Assembly: GCF_900156165.1 (NCBI RefSeq)
Contig: NZ_FTMY01000021.1
Coordinates: 1 to 33,787 of the forward strand
Length of the DNA: 33,787 nt
Direction: 5' to 3'
Source of the DNA: Pseudacidovorax sp. RU35E
Lineage (GTDB): Bacteria > Pseudomonadota > Gammaproteobacteria > Burkholderiales > Burkholderiaceae_C
Part shown: positions 8,314-16,762 of the stretch, one piece after another
How positions within the stretch are numbered: the first letter of the stretch is position 1
How the letters are laid out: each line of letters starts with the position of its first letter
Program-made: the position numbers and the translations under genes
Notes under the pieces: model-generated
What the model saw: the letters and a program-made list of their open reading frames with translations, nothing else
What the model was told of the DNA's origin: nothing
Databases searched by the model: none

Positions 8314-9450
8314 ATGAAGCAACCACTGATCACCGGCGTCGGCATCACTGACTTCGGTCGCTTTCCCGAGCTGACCGAAGAGGCCATGGCCCAGGCGGCC
8401 ATCCTCGATGCGCTGGCCGATGCCGGCACACCGCTGTCCGAGGTGCAGGCGTTCTACTGCGGCAACGCGCTCGGCGCGATGCTGCCCGGGCAGCGCGCCT
8501 TGCGCGAACTGCACGCCAGCGGCGGCGCGGTCTACAACGTGGACAACGCCTGCTCCAGCGGAGCCACCGCGCTGAATCTCGCACTGCAGGCGCTCAAGGT
8601 CGGCCAGTACGACACCGTGGTGGTGTTCGGCATGGACCATCTGAGCAGCCTGGGCGGTGGCCCGCTGCAACTCAGCCAGAAGGACTGGAACAACCGACGC
8701 GGCATGATCATGCCCGCCCTGTACGCCATGCGGGCCCGGCGCTACATGCACGACCACGGCCTCGACCTGACGACGCTGGCGGACATCTCGGTCAAGAACC
8801 GCAGGCATGGCGTCCTGAATCCCATCGCCAAGTTTGCCAAGCTCGCGAGCCGCGACGAGGTTCTGGCCTCGCGTCCCGTGGCCGAGCCGCTCACGCTGCT
8901 GCAGTGCTGCCCCGCCGTGGTGGACGGCGCCGCTGCCCTCGTGCTCACGACCAAGCCCTCCAGGGGCGTCGCCAAGCCGGTGCGTGTTCTGGCGTCCGTG
9001 GTGGAGTCGGGCTTGTTCGAGACCACACCGGTCGACATGACCGAGGCCGAGATCACCGCGCGTGCCGCCAGGCTGGCCTACGAGCAGGCCGGCATCGGGC
9101 CTGAGGACCTCAGCCTGCTGGAGGTGCACGACGCGTTCACCATTTCCGAGCTGCTGTACTACGAGGCGCTTGGCCTCTGCAAGCGCGGCGAAGCGGCAAG
9201 CCTGCTGAGGAGCGGCGCAACCACTCTGGGCGGCCGCGTGCCGGTCAACCCCAGCGGCGGACTGATCGCCAAAGGGCACCCGCCGGGTGCGACCGGCGTC
9301 GCACAGGTGGTGGAAGTCTGCGAACAACTGCAAGGCCGTGCCGGCGCGCGCCAGGTGCAGGACGCACGCATCGGCCTCACGCAGGTCACCGGCGGCGGTA
9401 TCTGGGGCGTCGACCACGCCGCCTGTTCGATCAACATTCTTTCGCTGTGA
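8314..9450 (+). CDS. Thiolase-like acyl-CoA transferase (SCP-x type)
   Basis: This 378-residue thiolase-superfamily enzyme is of the SCP-x/archaeal type that partners DUF35 proteins. The nucleophilic cysteine is at residue 80 (DNACSSGA), with histidines at 272 (VHDAF) and 322 (GLIAKGHPPGATG). The second catalytic cysteine of biosynthetic thiolases (a C-x-G near the C-terminus) is not evident; the end instead reads VTGGGIWGVDHAACSINIL. Thiolases cleave 3-ketoacyl-CoA or make C-C bonds in the reverse direction; several DUF35-linked members have other roles, including aldol cleavage of steroid side chains. In this operon a role in cleaving a CoA intermediate is likely. Its stop overlaps the next gene's ATG. 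Confidence 0.82.
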   Translation: MKQPLITGVGITDFGRFPELTEEAMAQAAILDALADAGTPLSEVQAFYCGNALGAMLPGQRALRELHASGGAVYNVDNACSSGATALNLALQALKVGQYDTVVVFGMDHLSSLGGGPLQLSQKDWNNRRGMIMPALYAMRARRYMHDHGLDLTTLADISVKNRRHGVLNPIAKFAKLASRDEVLASRPVAEPLTLLQCCPAVVDGAAALVLTTKPSRGVAKPVRVLASVVESGLFETTPVDMTEAEITARAARLAYEQAGIGPEDLSLLEVHDAFTISELLYYEALGLCKRGEAASLLRSGATTLGGRVPVNPSGGLIAKGHPPGATGVAQVVEVCEQLQGRAGARQVQDARIGLTQVTGGGIWGVDHAACSINILSL

Positions 9451-10241
9451 TGGCCCTCTCCATGAACCCGACAGACATCATCACGCCCACCTCGCTGCAC
9501 GGCCTCGTCGCCGTCGTGACCGGTGGCGCCAAGGGCATCGGCCTCGGCATTGCGCGCGAGCTGGCACAGGCGGGGTGCCGCCTCGCACTGTGGGACTTCG
9601 ACGATGCCGCACTGGAGGAGGCCAGGCGGACGTTGTCGAGCGAAGGGGCGGACGTGAGCACCTTCAAGGTCGACGTCAGTTCCGTGGACCAGGTGGAGGC
9701 GGCGGTGGCGCGGCTGCTGGCGTCGCATGAACGCATCGACGTCCTGGTCAACAACGCCGGCATCGGCGGCGACAAGCTGGTCTCCAAGATGGATCTCGCG
9801 TTCTGGAGCCGCGTGATCGAGATCAACCTGACCTCGCAGTTCATCTGTGCGAAGGCGGTCCTTTCGCAGATGGCGCAGAACCGCTTTGGACGCATCATCA
9901 ACATCGGCTCTCGCGCGTGGCTGGGCAACCGCGGCCAGGCGGCCTACTCGGCCTCCAAGGGCGCCGTGGTGAGCCTGACACGCTCGCTGGCGCTCGAATA
10001 TGCGCGCAAGGGCATCACCGTCAACGCTGTGGCGCCTGGCATCGTGGAGACGCCGCTGTTCGCCACGCTCACCGAGGAAGTGCGGCAGAGCCTGCACAAG
10101 ACCGTGCCCATGGAGCGCATCGGCCAGCCGCAGGACATCGCCCGTGCGGTGCGCTTCTTTGCGGAACCCGGGTCGAGCTACCTCACGGGCCAGCTGCTGT
10201 ACGTCTGTGGCGGCCGCAGTCTGAGCAGTCCTTCCGTCTGA
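9450..10241 (+). CDS. SDR-family oxidoreductase (FabG-like)
   Basis: A second classical SDR, 263 residues, unlike the one at 5794-6573. Motifs are TGGAKGIGLGIA for the nucleotide, NNAGIGG, a catalytic serine in INIGSRA, YSASK and the PGIVETPL loop. FabG-like SDRs often oxidise a 3-hydroxyacyl-CoA before thiolysis, which suits its place directly after a thiolase gene. The ATG at 9450 overlaps the thiolase stop by one base (TGATG), implying translational coupling; an in-frame GTG three bases upstream and an ATG at 9462 are alternatives. Substrate remains unassigned. Confidence 0.84.
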   Translation: MALSMNPTDIITPTSLHGLVAVVTGGAKGIGLGIARELAQAGCRLALWDFDDAALEEARRTLSSEGADVSTFKVDVSSVDQVEAAVARLLASHERIDVLVNNAGIGGDKLVSKMDLAFWSRVIEINLTSQFICAKAVLSQMAQNRFGRIINIGSRAWLGNRGQAAYSASKGAVVSLTRSLALEYARKGITVNAVAPGIVETPLFATLTEEVRQSLHKTVPMERIGQPQDIARAVRFFAEPGSSYLTGQLLYVCGGRSLSSPSV

Positions 10242-10267
10242 AGCCCAACGACATCGGCAGGGCCGGA

Positions 10268-11236
10268 ATGAATCGCAGAACACTTATCAAGTCTCTCGCT
10301 GCGCTGGGGCCAGCATCGGCGGCCTCGGCGTTTGCGCAGGAGTATCCGGCCCGGCCGCTGCGATTGCTGGTGCCCTACACCGCCGGTGGAGGCACTGATC
10401 TGGCGGCGCGTGTGGTGATGAAGAAGCTCAGCGAACAGTGGGCTCAGCCGATCGTCGTTGAAAACAAGCCGGGGGCCGGGGCTGCACTGGCGTACATCGA
10501 GCTCCTGCGCAGCAAGCCTGATGGATACGTGTTGACGACAGGCTCCGGCGTCACGTCGCTGCTGAACCTTCTCAACAGCAAACTGCCATTCGATGCTGCG
10601 ACAGAACTGGTGCAGGTCGCACCGCTGGCGAGCGTGCCGATTGTTCTGGTCGCGAGCAACAAGGTGCCCGCTGGAAACGTGGCCGAGCTCATCGCCTATG
10701 TGAAGCAGCACCCTGGATTGAGTTTCGGCACGCCCGGTCCCGCAACGCCACATCATCTTGCCGGGGTGCTGTTCGCCTCGATGGCAGGTCTGCAGATGAC
10801 GCACGTGGGCTATCGCGGCACTGCGCCCGCCGTTCAGGATGTCGTCGGTGGGCATCTGCCGTTGGCCATCGTCGGGCTGTCGACGGCAATTCAGTTCGCC
10901 CGAAGCGGTCAGTTGAAGGTTTTCGGCGTGGGAAGCTCGCGACGCTCCGGGCTGGCACCCGACATACCGACGCTGGCCGAAGGCGGACTCGCCGGGTATG
11001 ACGCGAGTTACTGGTACGACATCTGTGTGGCGAGCGGTGTGCCACAGCCTGTCGTGGAACGCCTGCATGCCGGCATCACCAAGGCCGTCCAGGATCATGA
11101 CGTCCGCGCAGCGCTCACCGCGGCGGGGCTGGAGCCCATGGCGGCGACCCGGGACGAGTACCGCCTTATGTTGGGATCGGAACGGGCCAAATGGGAGCCG
11201 GTCATTCGCGCCAACAACATCCAGATGGGTTCTTAG
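10268..11236 (+). CDS. Bug-family (TctC-like) periplasmic solute receptor
   Basis: A 322-residue periplasmic solute-binding protein of the Bug/TctC family, abundant in Burkholderiales and known to bind carboxylated ligands. The N-terminus (MNRRTLIKSLAALGP) is a signal peptide with a twin-arginine look. The mature part starts near EYPARPLRLLVPYTAGGGTD, the family's typical opening, and contains VENKPGAGA and a late IPTLAEGG motif. No TctA/TctB membrane genes are nearby, which is usual for Bug genes; such orphan receptors use distant transporters or act as sensors. Its position between an SDR gene and a CoA-transferase gene suggests that it recognises the pathway's carboxylate substrate. Confidence 0.88.
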   Translation: MNRRTLIKSLAALGPASAASAFAQEYPARPLRLLVPYTAGGGTDLAARVVMKKLSEQWAQPIVVENKPGAGAALAYIELLRSKPDGYVLTTGSGVTSLLNLLNSKLPFDAATELVQVAPLASVPIVLVASNKVPAGNVAELIAYVKQHPGLSFGTPGPATPHHLAGVLFASMAGLQMTHVGYRGTAPAVQDVVGGHLPLAIVGLSTAIQFARSGQLKVFGVGSSRRSGLAPDIPTLAEGGLAGYDASYWYDICVASGVPQPVVERLHAGITKAVQDHDVRAALTAAGLEPMAATRDEYRLMLGSERAKWEPVIRANNIQMGS

Positions 11237-11237
11237 G

Positions 11238-12428
11238 ATGCTGGCAAACGCTCTCCAGGGCTTGAGGGTCATCGACTTCACCCAGGTCATGGCCGGTCCG
11301 ACCTGCACCTTGTGTCTGGCCGACCTCGGCGCCGATGTGGTGAAGGTCGAGGCGCCCAGCGGCGATCTCTCCCGCGCCCTTTCGCCATGGGTCAACGGGG
11401 AGGGCGTCCCGTTCCTGGCGCTGAATCGCAACAAGCGCGGCATCGTGCTGGACCTGAAACAGCCGTCGCACCGGAAGGCTGCGCAGGAACTGATCGCGCA
11501 GGCCGATGTGCTGGTCGAGAGTTTCCGTCCCGGCGTGATGGCGCGCTTCGGGCTGGACTACGCCACCGTGGCTGCGGACAATCCGCGGTTGATCTACTGC
11601 TCGGTCTCGGCTTACGGTCAGCAGGGCGCCAGCAAGGACCTGCCCGGCGTGGATGGTGTGCTGCAGGCCGTGAGTGGTCTGATGAGCGTCACTGGAGCGC
11701 CGAATGGCGATCCGTGCAAGGTGCCGGTGCCGGTCGTCGACCTGGTCACCGGATCGCTTGCAGCCATATCGGTGCTGGCCGCCCTTCAGGACCGCCTCCG
11801 CACCGGCAAGGGTCAGCATGTCGAGGCCAGCATGTTCGCCAGCGCCATTGCGCTGCAGCACGTGAGTTTCGCGTCCTACTTCGCGGACGGCATCGTGCCC
11901 GGGCCGCAAGGCAACGCGGCGCCGTATTCGACGCCCAACGAGGCTCTGCGCTGCGCCGACGGGTGGATCATGGTGGCGGCCTATCACCCTGCCAGGTGGC
12001 AGGCCCTGTGCACGGCCATCGGTGCACCGGAGATCGCCCGCGATCCGCGCTTCGCCGACAACAGGAGCCGGTTGCAGCACCGCCAGGCGCTGTTGGACTT
12101 GCTGCAGGTGCACATGCTCGCGCATCCACGTGCCTTCTGGCTGGAGAAGTTCGCCGCGGTGGACATCATCTGTGGCCCCATCAACGACTACGCCGAGGTG
12201 TCGCAGTCCCACGCCTTTGTCGAGGCGGAACTTGCAGAGAACGTGCAGCATCCCGTCGCCGGCTCGTTGACGTTGCCGCGCAGCGTGCTCGGCGCGGTGG
12301 GCGAGCGGCCGGCTGCGCGCCGCGCCGCACCCAGGCTGGGCGAGCACACGCGCGAGGTGCTCGCCGAGCTGGGCATTTCAGCCATCGCCATCGATCCGGT
12401 GGCCCCCGCCAGCGCTTCACTCACCTGA
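11238..12428 (+). CDS. Class III CoA-transferase (CaiB/BaiF family)
   Basis: This 396-residue enzyme belongs to the family III CoA-transferases, which move CoA between carboxylates through an aspartyl-CoA thioester. The start shows LQGLRVIDFTQVMAGP, followed by LADLGADVVKVEAP, and the predicted catalytic aspartate is residue 139 (DLPGVDGVLQAV). It probably activates the pathway's free acid using another CoA ester as donor. The ATG at 11238 lies one base after the preceding stop, so the two are translated together; the longer reading overlaps the Bug gene and is rejected. The enoyl-CoA hydratase gene follows after 12 bases. The acid substrate is unknown. Confidence 0.87.
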   Translation: MLANALQGLRVIDFTQVMAGPTCTLCLADLGADVVKVEAPSGDLSRALSPWVNGEGVPFLALNRNKRGIVLDLKQPSHRKAAQELIAQADVLVESFRPGVMARFGLDYATVAADNPRLIYCSVSAYGQQGASKDLPGVDGVLQAVSGLMSVTGAPNGDPCKVPVPVVDLVTGSLAAISVLAALQDRLRTGKGQHVEASMFASAIALQHVSFASYFADGIVPGPQGNAAPYSTPNEALRCADGWIMVAAYHPARWQALCTAIGAPEIARDPRFADNRSRLQHRQALLDLLQVHMLAHPRAFWLEKFAAVDIICGPINDYAEVSQSHAFVEAELAENVQHPVAGSLTLPRSVLGAVGERPAARRAAPRLGEHTREVLAELGISAIAIDPVAPASASLT

Positions 12429-12440
12429 ACAACGATACCC

Positions 12441-13217
12441 ATGCCCATCATCTACACAGTCCAGGATGGCGTCGCCGTCGTCACCCTGAACCGGCCCGAG
12501 GCCATGAACTCCATCGACCCGGAATCCAACGAGCAGCTGCTCAGCATCTGGGATGAAGTCTCCAACAACGAGGACGTCCGCGTGCTCGTGCTCACCGGTT
12601 CGGGTGAGCGTGCCTTCTGCACGGGTGCGGACCTCAAGAAGACGATGCCGTCAGCCGATGGCGTCGCCCGGGAAGTCTTTCGCGGCGGCAGCCGGCACTT
12701 CAACTTCGGTACGCTGCACACCGACAAGCCCGTCGTCGCGGCGATCAACGGTTATGCCCTCGGCGGCGGACTCGAACTGGCCCTGCTGGCGGATATCCGC
12801 ATCTGCTCGGACAACGCCCAGTTCGGCCTGCCGGAGGTGCGGGTCGGCAGCATCCCGGGGGCGGGCGGCACGCAGCGTCTGATCCGCGCGGTGGGTCAGT
12901 CCGATGCCATGTGGATGCTGCTGACGGGTGAGCGCATCGACGCCGCCGAAGCACTGCGGATCGGTCTGGTCAGCAGGGTCGTGCCGCTTTCGGCGCTGCA
13001 GGAGACGGCTGTCCGTATCGCGCGCACGATGGCGGCCAATGCCCCGCTCGCGATGACGGCCGCCAAGCGGCTCGCGATGAACGGGAGGGAACTGCCACTG
13101 GCCGGCGGCCTGGCCCTGGAGCGCCAGGCCTTCGGACTGCTTAGGGACAGCGAGGACCGGCTGGAAGGACGCCGCGCCTTCGCCGAGAAGCGCGCTCCGG
13201 TGTTCCGGGGCCGCTGA
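12441..13217 (+). CDS. Enoyl-CoA hydratase/isomerase (crotonase family)
   Basis: This is a 258-residue crotonase. The oxyanion-hole region [16 protein letters not shown] and the segment [20 protein letters not shown] carry both acidic residues used by true hydratases, Glu112 and Glu132, so water addition to a 2-enoyl-CoA is the best prediction. It follows the CoA-transferase by 12 bases and would act after acid activation, with the SDR and thiolase completing a beta-oxidation-like sequence. No acyl-CoA dehydrogenase is in this operon, suggesting that the substrate already carries a double bond, in keeping with a PrpF-family isomerase next door. That pathway logic is inference. Confidence 0.87.
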   Translation: MPIIYTVQDGVAVVTLNRPEAMNSIDPESNEQLLSIWDEVSNNEDVRVLVLTGSGERAFCTGADLKKTMPSADGVAREVFRGGSRHFNFGTLHTDKPVVAAINGYALGGGLELALLADIRICSDNAQFGLPEVRVGSIPGAGGTQRLIRAVGQSDAMWMLLTGERIDAAEALRIGLVSRVVPLSALQETAVRIARTMAANAPLAMTAAKRLAMNGRELPLAGGLALERQAFGLLRDSEDRLEGRRAFAEKRAPVFRGR

Positions 13218-13220
13218 GTT

Positions 13221-13249
13221 CGTCTACCGCGATACGACCGCGGTAGACG
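13221..13249 (+). terminator. Strong 11-bp hairpin after the crotonase gene
   Basis: Three bases after the enoyl-CoA hydratase stop there is a perfect inverted repeat, CGTCTACCGCG, a seven-base loop, then CGCGGTAGACG. There is no T-tract after it, so it is not a textbook intrinsic terminator. It may attenuate read-through into the Bug gene at 13325, stabilise the upstream mRNA's 3' end, or bind a protein. The gap from here to the Bug gene shows nothing else. Confidence 0.5.
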
Positions 13250-13324
13250 GCGATCTCGCCGCTTGTTCGCGCGTCCCGGATCTGCCTGGCAGGCGTCCGA
13301 TCCACCCTTATCCTGAAGCATCCC

Positions 13325-14308
13325 GTGAAGACACCATCGGCCTTCTTGCGCTGCAGCCTCGCAGTCGCCATCGCGACCTTCTTCGGCGCACCGCCGGCCG
13401 GCGCTCAGCAAGCCGGGCGACCCCCGGCCAGGATTCTGGTCGGCTTCTCTCCTGGCGGTACCCTCGACGTGGTGACGCGTGCGCTTGCAGATCAGCTGCA
13501 GGATGGACTCCGCCGCACGGTGGTGGTGGAGAACAAACCGGGTGCCGGCGGGAAGATCGCGATCGACGCGATGCGCGCAGCCCCTGCAGATGGGAGCGTG
13601 GCCATGCTTTGTCCCGACTTCCTTGTCTCGATCTACCCCTTCGTCTTCAACAAGCTCAACTATGACCCCCAGCGCGACATCCTTCCGGTGTCGACGGTGG
13701 TCGAGTTCGCGCTGGCGCTGGCCGTGCCCGCGTCCTCGCCAATCAAGACCTTCGGCGAATACGCCCAATGGACACGCACGCATCCCGAGAGCGCCAACTT
13801 CGGTCACGCGGCGTCGGGCGGTCCTACGCATTTCCTGGGGCTTCAGATCGGCAAGATCATCGGTAAGCCGCTGCAGGACGTGCCCTTCCAAGGCGCAGCC
13901 CCGATGATCGTGAACCTGGCCGGGGGCAATATCGCGGCCGGCACGTCCACGGTCGGCGACTTCGCGCAGCACCATGAGGCTGGCAAACTGCGCGTGCTTG
14001 CGGTCACCTCGGCCCAGCGCTCCGCGCTGCTGCCGGACGTGCCGACTTTCTCCGAAATCGGCCGCAAGGAGCTCACCACTGGCGGCGTGCTGGCTATCTG
14101 CCTTGCGCCTGGCACGCCAGCTCCTGTCGTCGCCGAATGGAGTGACGCCGTGCGAAGGGCGGCAGAGGCCGATCAGTTCGCGAAGAAGGTCCGGACACTC
14201 GGCTTCGTGAACACGGGAAGCTCGCCCACCGATGCACGTGCAAGGTTCGGCGAGATGCGGGCATTTTGGGAGCCGGTCGTCAGGGCCTCGGGCTTCAAAG
14301 CCGACTAG
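13325..14308 (+). CDS. Bug-family (TctC-like) periplasmic solute receptor
   Basis: This second Bug-family receptor has 327 residues. A Sec-type signal peptide spans roughly residues 1-27 (ending near PPAGAQQ), followed by RILVGFSPGGTLDVVTRALAD, VENKPGAGGKIAID and LPDVPTFSEIG, all family landmarks. Bug proteins bind small carboxylates in the periplasm. The gene begins with GTG and is separated from the crotonase gene by 107 bases containing a strong hairpin, so its expression may differ from the genes upstream. It differs clearly from the receptor at 10268-11236, so the two probably recognise different ligands. It converges with the LysR gene, 16 bases apart. Confidence 0.87.
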   Translation: MKTPSAFLRCSLAVAIATFFGAPPAGAQQAGRPPARILVGFSPGGTLDVVTRALADQLQDGLRRTVVVENKPGAGGKIAIDAMRAAPADGSVAMLCPDFLVSIYPFVFNKLNYDPQRDILPVSTVVEFALALAVPASSPIKTFGEYAQWTRTHPESANFGHAASGGPTHFLGLQIGKIIGKPLQDVPFQGAAPMIVNLAGGNIAAGTSTVGDFAQHHEAGKLRVLAVTSAQRSALLPDVPTFSEIGRKELTTGGVLAICLAPGTPAPVVAEWSDAVRRAAEADQFAKKVRTLGFVNTGSSPTDARARFGEMRAFWEPVVRASGFKAD

Positions 14309-14324
14309 CAGGCGGCGGGCGCGC

Positions 14325-15197
14325 TTAGCGGACGGTTCGAATCCAGGCCCTGAAGAGCTGCACCGGCGCTGTGGAGGCCTTGACCGGATCGCAGACGAGG
14401 TAGTAGCCAAGCTCTGTCCGCGCCATATGTTCGACCGCAACGACCAGCCGACCTGTGCGCAGGTCGTCCGCGACGTAGGCGCGCTGGGCCATGGCGACAC
14501 CTAGCCCGTCTGCGGCAGCCTGATAGCACAGGGCAGCGTTCGCCAGCGTGATGCCGCGCGCGTGAACAGGTTCGGCAAGGCCCGCAGAGGCGAACCAGAT
14601 CGGCCACGCCTGTGGCCGCATCATGGAGTGCAGCAGGTTGGCATCGAGCAGGTCCCTGGGTGTCTGCAGCTGTACGGCCTGGCCCGGTGCACAAACCGGG
14701 ACGAACTCGTCGTCGAAGAGATGGTCCAGCTCAACGTCGGCCCATTCGCCCATGCCGTGGCGGATGGCGCAGTCTGCGCGTTCGAGCCGCACATCGTCGG
14801 CGATGGCGATCGTCGCTATCTCTAGTGCGATGTCAGGGTGCTTCGCATAGAAGCCATGCAGGCGAGGCACAAGCCAGCGAATGGCCAGGCTGGGCGTCAC
14901 CTTGAGCCGCAGTTTCTTCTGCCTCTGGTCGTCGGCCAGGTCGCCGAGCGCATCCTGGAGTCGGTCGAAAGCATCGCAGACGCGGTGGGCAAGCCTCTCT
15001 CCCACCGCCGTGAACTCGATCGCGCGGCCGGACTTCTGGAACAGCTGCACGCCCAGCCCCGCCTCGAGCTGCTTGATCTGCTGACTCACCGCTCCGGGGG
15101 TGACGTGAAGCAGCTGAGCCGCCCGCGACACGCCCTTGGCGCGGTACACCGCATCAAAGGCACGCAGCGGACTCAGAAAAGCGCGAAGGTTCTGCAT
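14325..15197 (-). CDS. LysR-type regulator (GcvA-like)
   Basis: A 290-residue LysR-type regulator. The N-terminal winged helix (about residues 8-65) includes GVSRAAQLLHVTPGAVSQQIKQ, followed by the co-inducer domain. The start at 15197 (MQNLRAFLSPLRAFDAV) puts the helix-turn-helix at its normal distance; an upstream in-frame ATG at 15278 would add 27 unusual residues. It lies between the two catabolic blocks, downstream of and in the same direction as livF, and convergent with the Bug gene. The twin T-N11-A-containing palindromes at 7819-7860 make the PrpF/thiolase divergon a plausible target. It could instead act on the transporter operon. Confidence 0.85.
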   Translation of the reverse strand: MQNLRAFLSPLRAFDAVYRAKGVSRAAQLLHVTPGAVSQQIKQLEAGLGVQLFQKSGRAIEFTAVGERLAHRVCDAFDRLQDALGDLADDQRQKKLRLKVTPSLAIRWLVPRLHGFYAKHPDIALEIATIAIADDVRLERADCAIRHGMGEWADVELDHLFDDEFVPVCAPGQAVQLQTPRDLLDANLLHSMMRPQAWPIWFASAGLAEPVHARGITLANAALCYQAAADGLGVAMAQRAYVADDLRTGRLVVAVEHMARTELGYYLVCDPVKASTAPVQLFRAWIRTVR

Positions 15198-15291
15198 GGC
15201 GGGCCGCAGCTCCACAGATCCGGTGCCGCTGCAGAGGAGGCCGAGAGCCTCGATGGCAGGCGCAGCCGCTCTCCCCACATATGGATCGACA

Positions 15292-16014
15292 TCAACATTT
15301 TTGAATGCCGATGGTTCGGTTCAGCAGTTCTTCATTCTTGCGCAGTGCCACCGCAGAGCCGGAATAGGCGGCAACGCCGCGTTCCAGCACGATGACGTTC
15401 GTGGAGAAGTCGAGAACGACGTCGACGTGCTGCTCCACGAGAACGCAGCCGACTCCCAGCTGGTCGCTCATGCGGACGATCGCATCCATCAGTTCCTCGC
15501 GCACCATCGGGGCCAGGCCCTCGAGCGGCTCGTCGAGCAGCAGGATGCGCGGCTGCCCGACGAGCGCCCGCGCCACGGAGAGCATCTGCTGCTCGCCGCC
15601 CGACAGTTGGGTGCCTCCGTTGCGCCTGCGCTCCTTCAACCGTGGGAACAAGGCATAGACCTCTTGAAGGGCCGGTCCTGCCGAGCGCCCCTGGAGGCCC
15701 GACAGCAGGTTTTCCTCCACCGTGAGCGAAGGGAAGATGTCGCGGCTCTGCGGCACGTAGCCAAGGCCGGCCCGGGCCCGAGCGAAAGTGCTGGCGCCGC
15801 TGATGTCGTTGCCGGCGAAATGAACGCGCCCTTTCATCAGATCGGCCAGGCCCATGGCGGTCGCGAGCGTGGTCGTCTTGCCCGCGCCGTTGCGCCCGAT
15901 CAGCCCCAAGCGCTCGCCTTCGCGCACGCTGAAGCTCAGATGCTCGACCACGGGCACACCGGCGTAGCCCGTGGTGACGTCGTCGAACCGAAGTTCAATG
16001 GGGGTGCTGGGCAT
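15292..16014 (-). CDS. livF: LivF-type ABC transporter ATPase
   Basis: This 240-residue ATPase is one of the pair that powers a branched-chain-amino-acid-type (HAAT) importer. Walker A is at residues 40-48 (GRNGAGKTT), the signature motif is LSGGEQQ, Walker B reads RILLLDEP with the following LEGLAP typical of LivF, and the switch histidine is in VLVEQHVD. The start at 16014 (MPSTPIELRF) overlaps the livG stop by 20 bases. It is the last gene of the long leftward operon headed by the Rieske ferredoxin. The transported compound is more likely the pathway substrate than leucine; this is inferred from operon membership. Confidence 0.88.
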   Translation of the reverse strand: MPSTPIELRFDDVTTGYAGVPVVEHLSFSVREGERLGLIGRNGAGKTTTLATAMGLADLMKGRVHFAGNDISGASTFARARAGLGYVPQSRDIFPSLTVEENLLSGLQGRSAGPALQEVYALFPRLKERRRNGGTQLSGGEQQMLSVARALVGQPRILLLDEPLEGLAPMVREELMDAIVRMSDQLGVGCVLVEQHVDVVLDFSTNVIVLERGVAAYSGSAVALRKNEELLNRTIGIQKC

Positions 16015-16762
16015 GGTGGCCGTCTCGTCCGAAGTAGATCTGCTTGACTTGTTCATTGGCCGCGACCTCCTGCGGCGACCCCTCCACCAACACGGCGCCG
16101 GCCACCAGGACGATGATGTGGGTCGCAAAGCGGAACACGAGGTCCATGTCGTGCTCGATGAGCAGAACCGACAGGTCTTTCGGGAGGCGCTCGATGGCGC
16201 TCATGATGCGGCCGCCTTCTCCCTGCGGCACCCCGGCGCCTGGCTCGTCCAGCAGCAGGACATCGGGCTTCATGGCGAGTGCAAGCGCAATTTCCGCCAG
16301 CCGCTGTTCACCGAGCGCCAGCCGCCCGACGACCCGGTCCGCATAGGGGTGCAGGCCCAGCATGCCCAGTGTCTCGTGAACCTCGTCGTGAACGCGGGCG
16401 GATCGGCGCGGCGAAGGCCACCACTGCATGGAGGCGCGCAGCCGCTGCAGCACGGCGACCTTGACGTTGTCCGCCACGGTCAGCTCCTTGAACAGGCGAC
16501 TGATCTGGAACGTGCGAACGATGCCGTTGCGTACGCGCGCGTATTGCGGCAGCTGCACGATCGAGCGGCCGTCGAGTTGGATGTCGCCAGACCGTGGTCG
16601 TATCGCGCCGCTGAGCAGATTGACCAGCGTGGTCTTGCCAGCGCCGTTGGGACCGATCAGGGCCGTGCGCGCACCCTGCGGCAGAGTGAGTGTGACGTTC
16701 TGCGTAACAGCCAGGCCCCCGAAGGAGTGGCTGAGGTTCTGGGTTTGAAGCCGGGGCGTCAT
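15995..16762 (-). CDS. livG: LivG-type ABC transporter ATPase
   Basis: The second ATPase of the importer, 255 residues. Walker A is at about residues 37-45 (GPNGAGKTT). The signature motif is a variant, LALGEQR, and Walker B is VLLLDEPGAGV. The switch histidine lies in VLLIEHDMDLVF, and the C-terminal extension is typical of LivG. It overlaps livM by an ATGA junction and livF by 20 bases, so the four membrane and ATPase genes are translationally coupled. Confidence 0.88.
   Translation of the reverse strand: MTPRLQTQNLSHSFGGLAVTQNVTLTLPQGARTALIGPNGAGKTTLVNLLSGAIRPRSGDIQLDGRSIVQLPQYARVRNGIVRTFQISRLFKELTVADNVKVAVLQRLRASMQWWPSPRRSARVHDEVHETLGMLGLHPYADRVVGRLALGEQRLAEIALALAMKPDVLLLDEPGAGVPQGEGGRIMSAIERLPKDLSVLLIEHDMDLVFRFATHIIVLVAGAVLVEGSPQEVAANEQVKQIYFGRDGHHAQHPH

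Noticed and set aside
7867-9417. A 516-codon minus-strand open frame opposite the DUF35 and thiolase genes
   Set aside because: The opposite strand carries a thiolase with catalytic Cys80, His272 and His322 and a DUF35 gene with a good ribosome site. The shadow has no family features.
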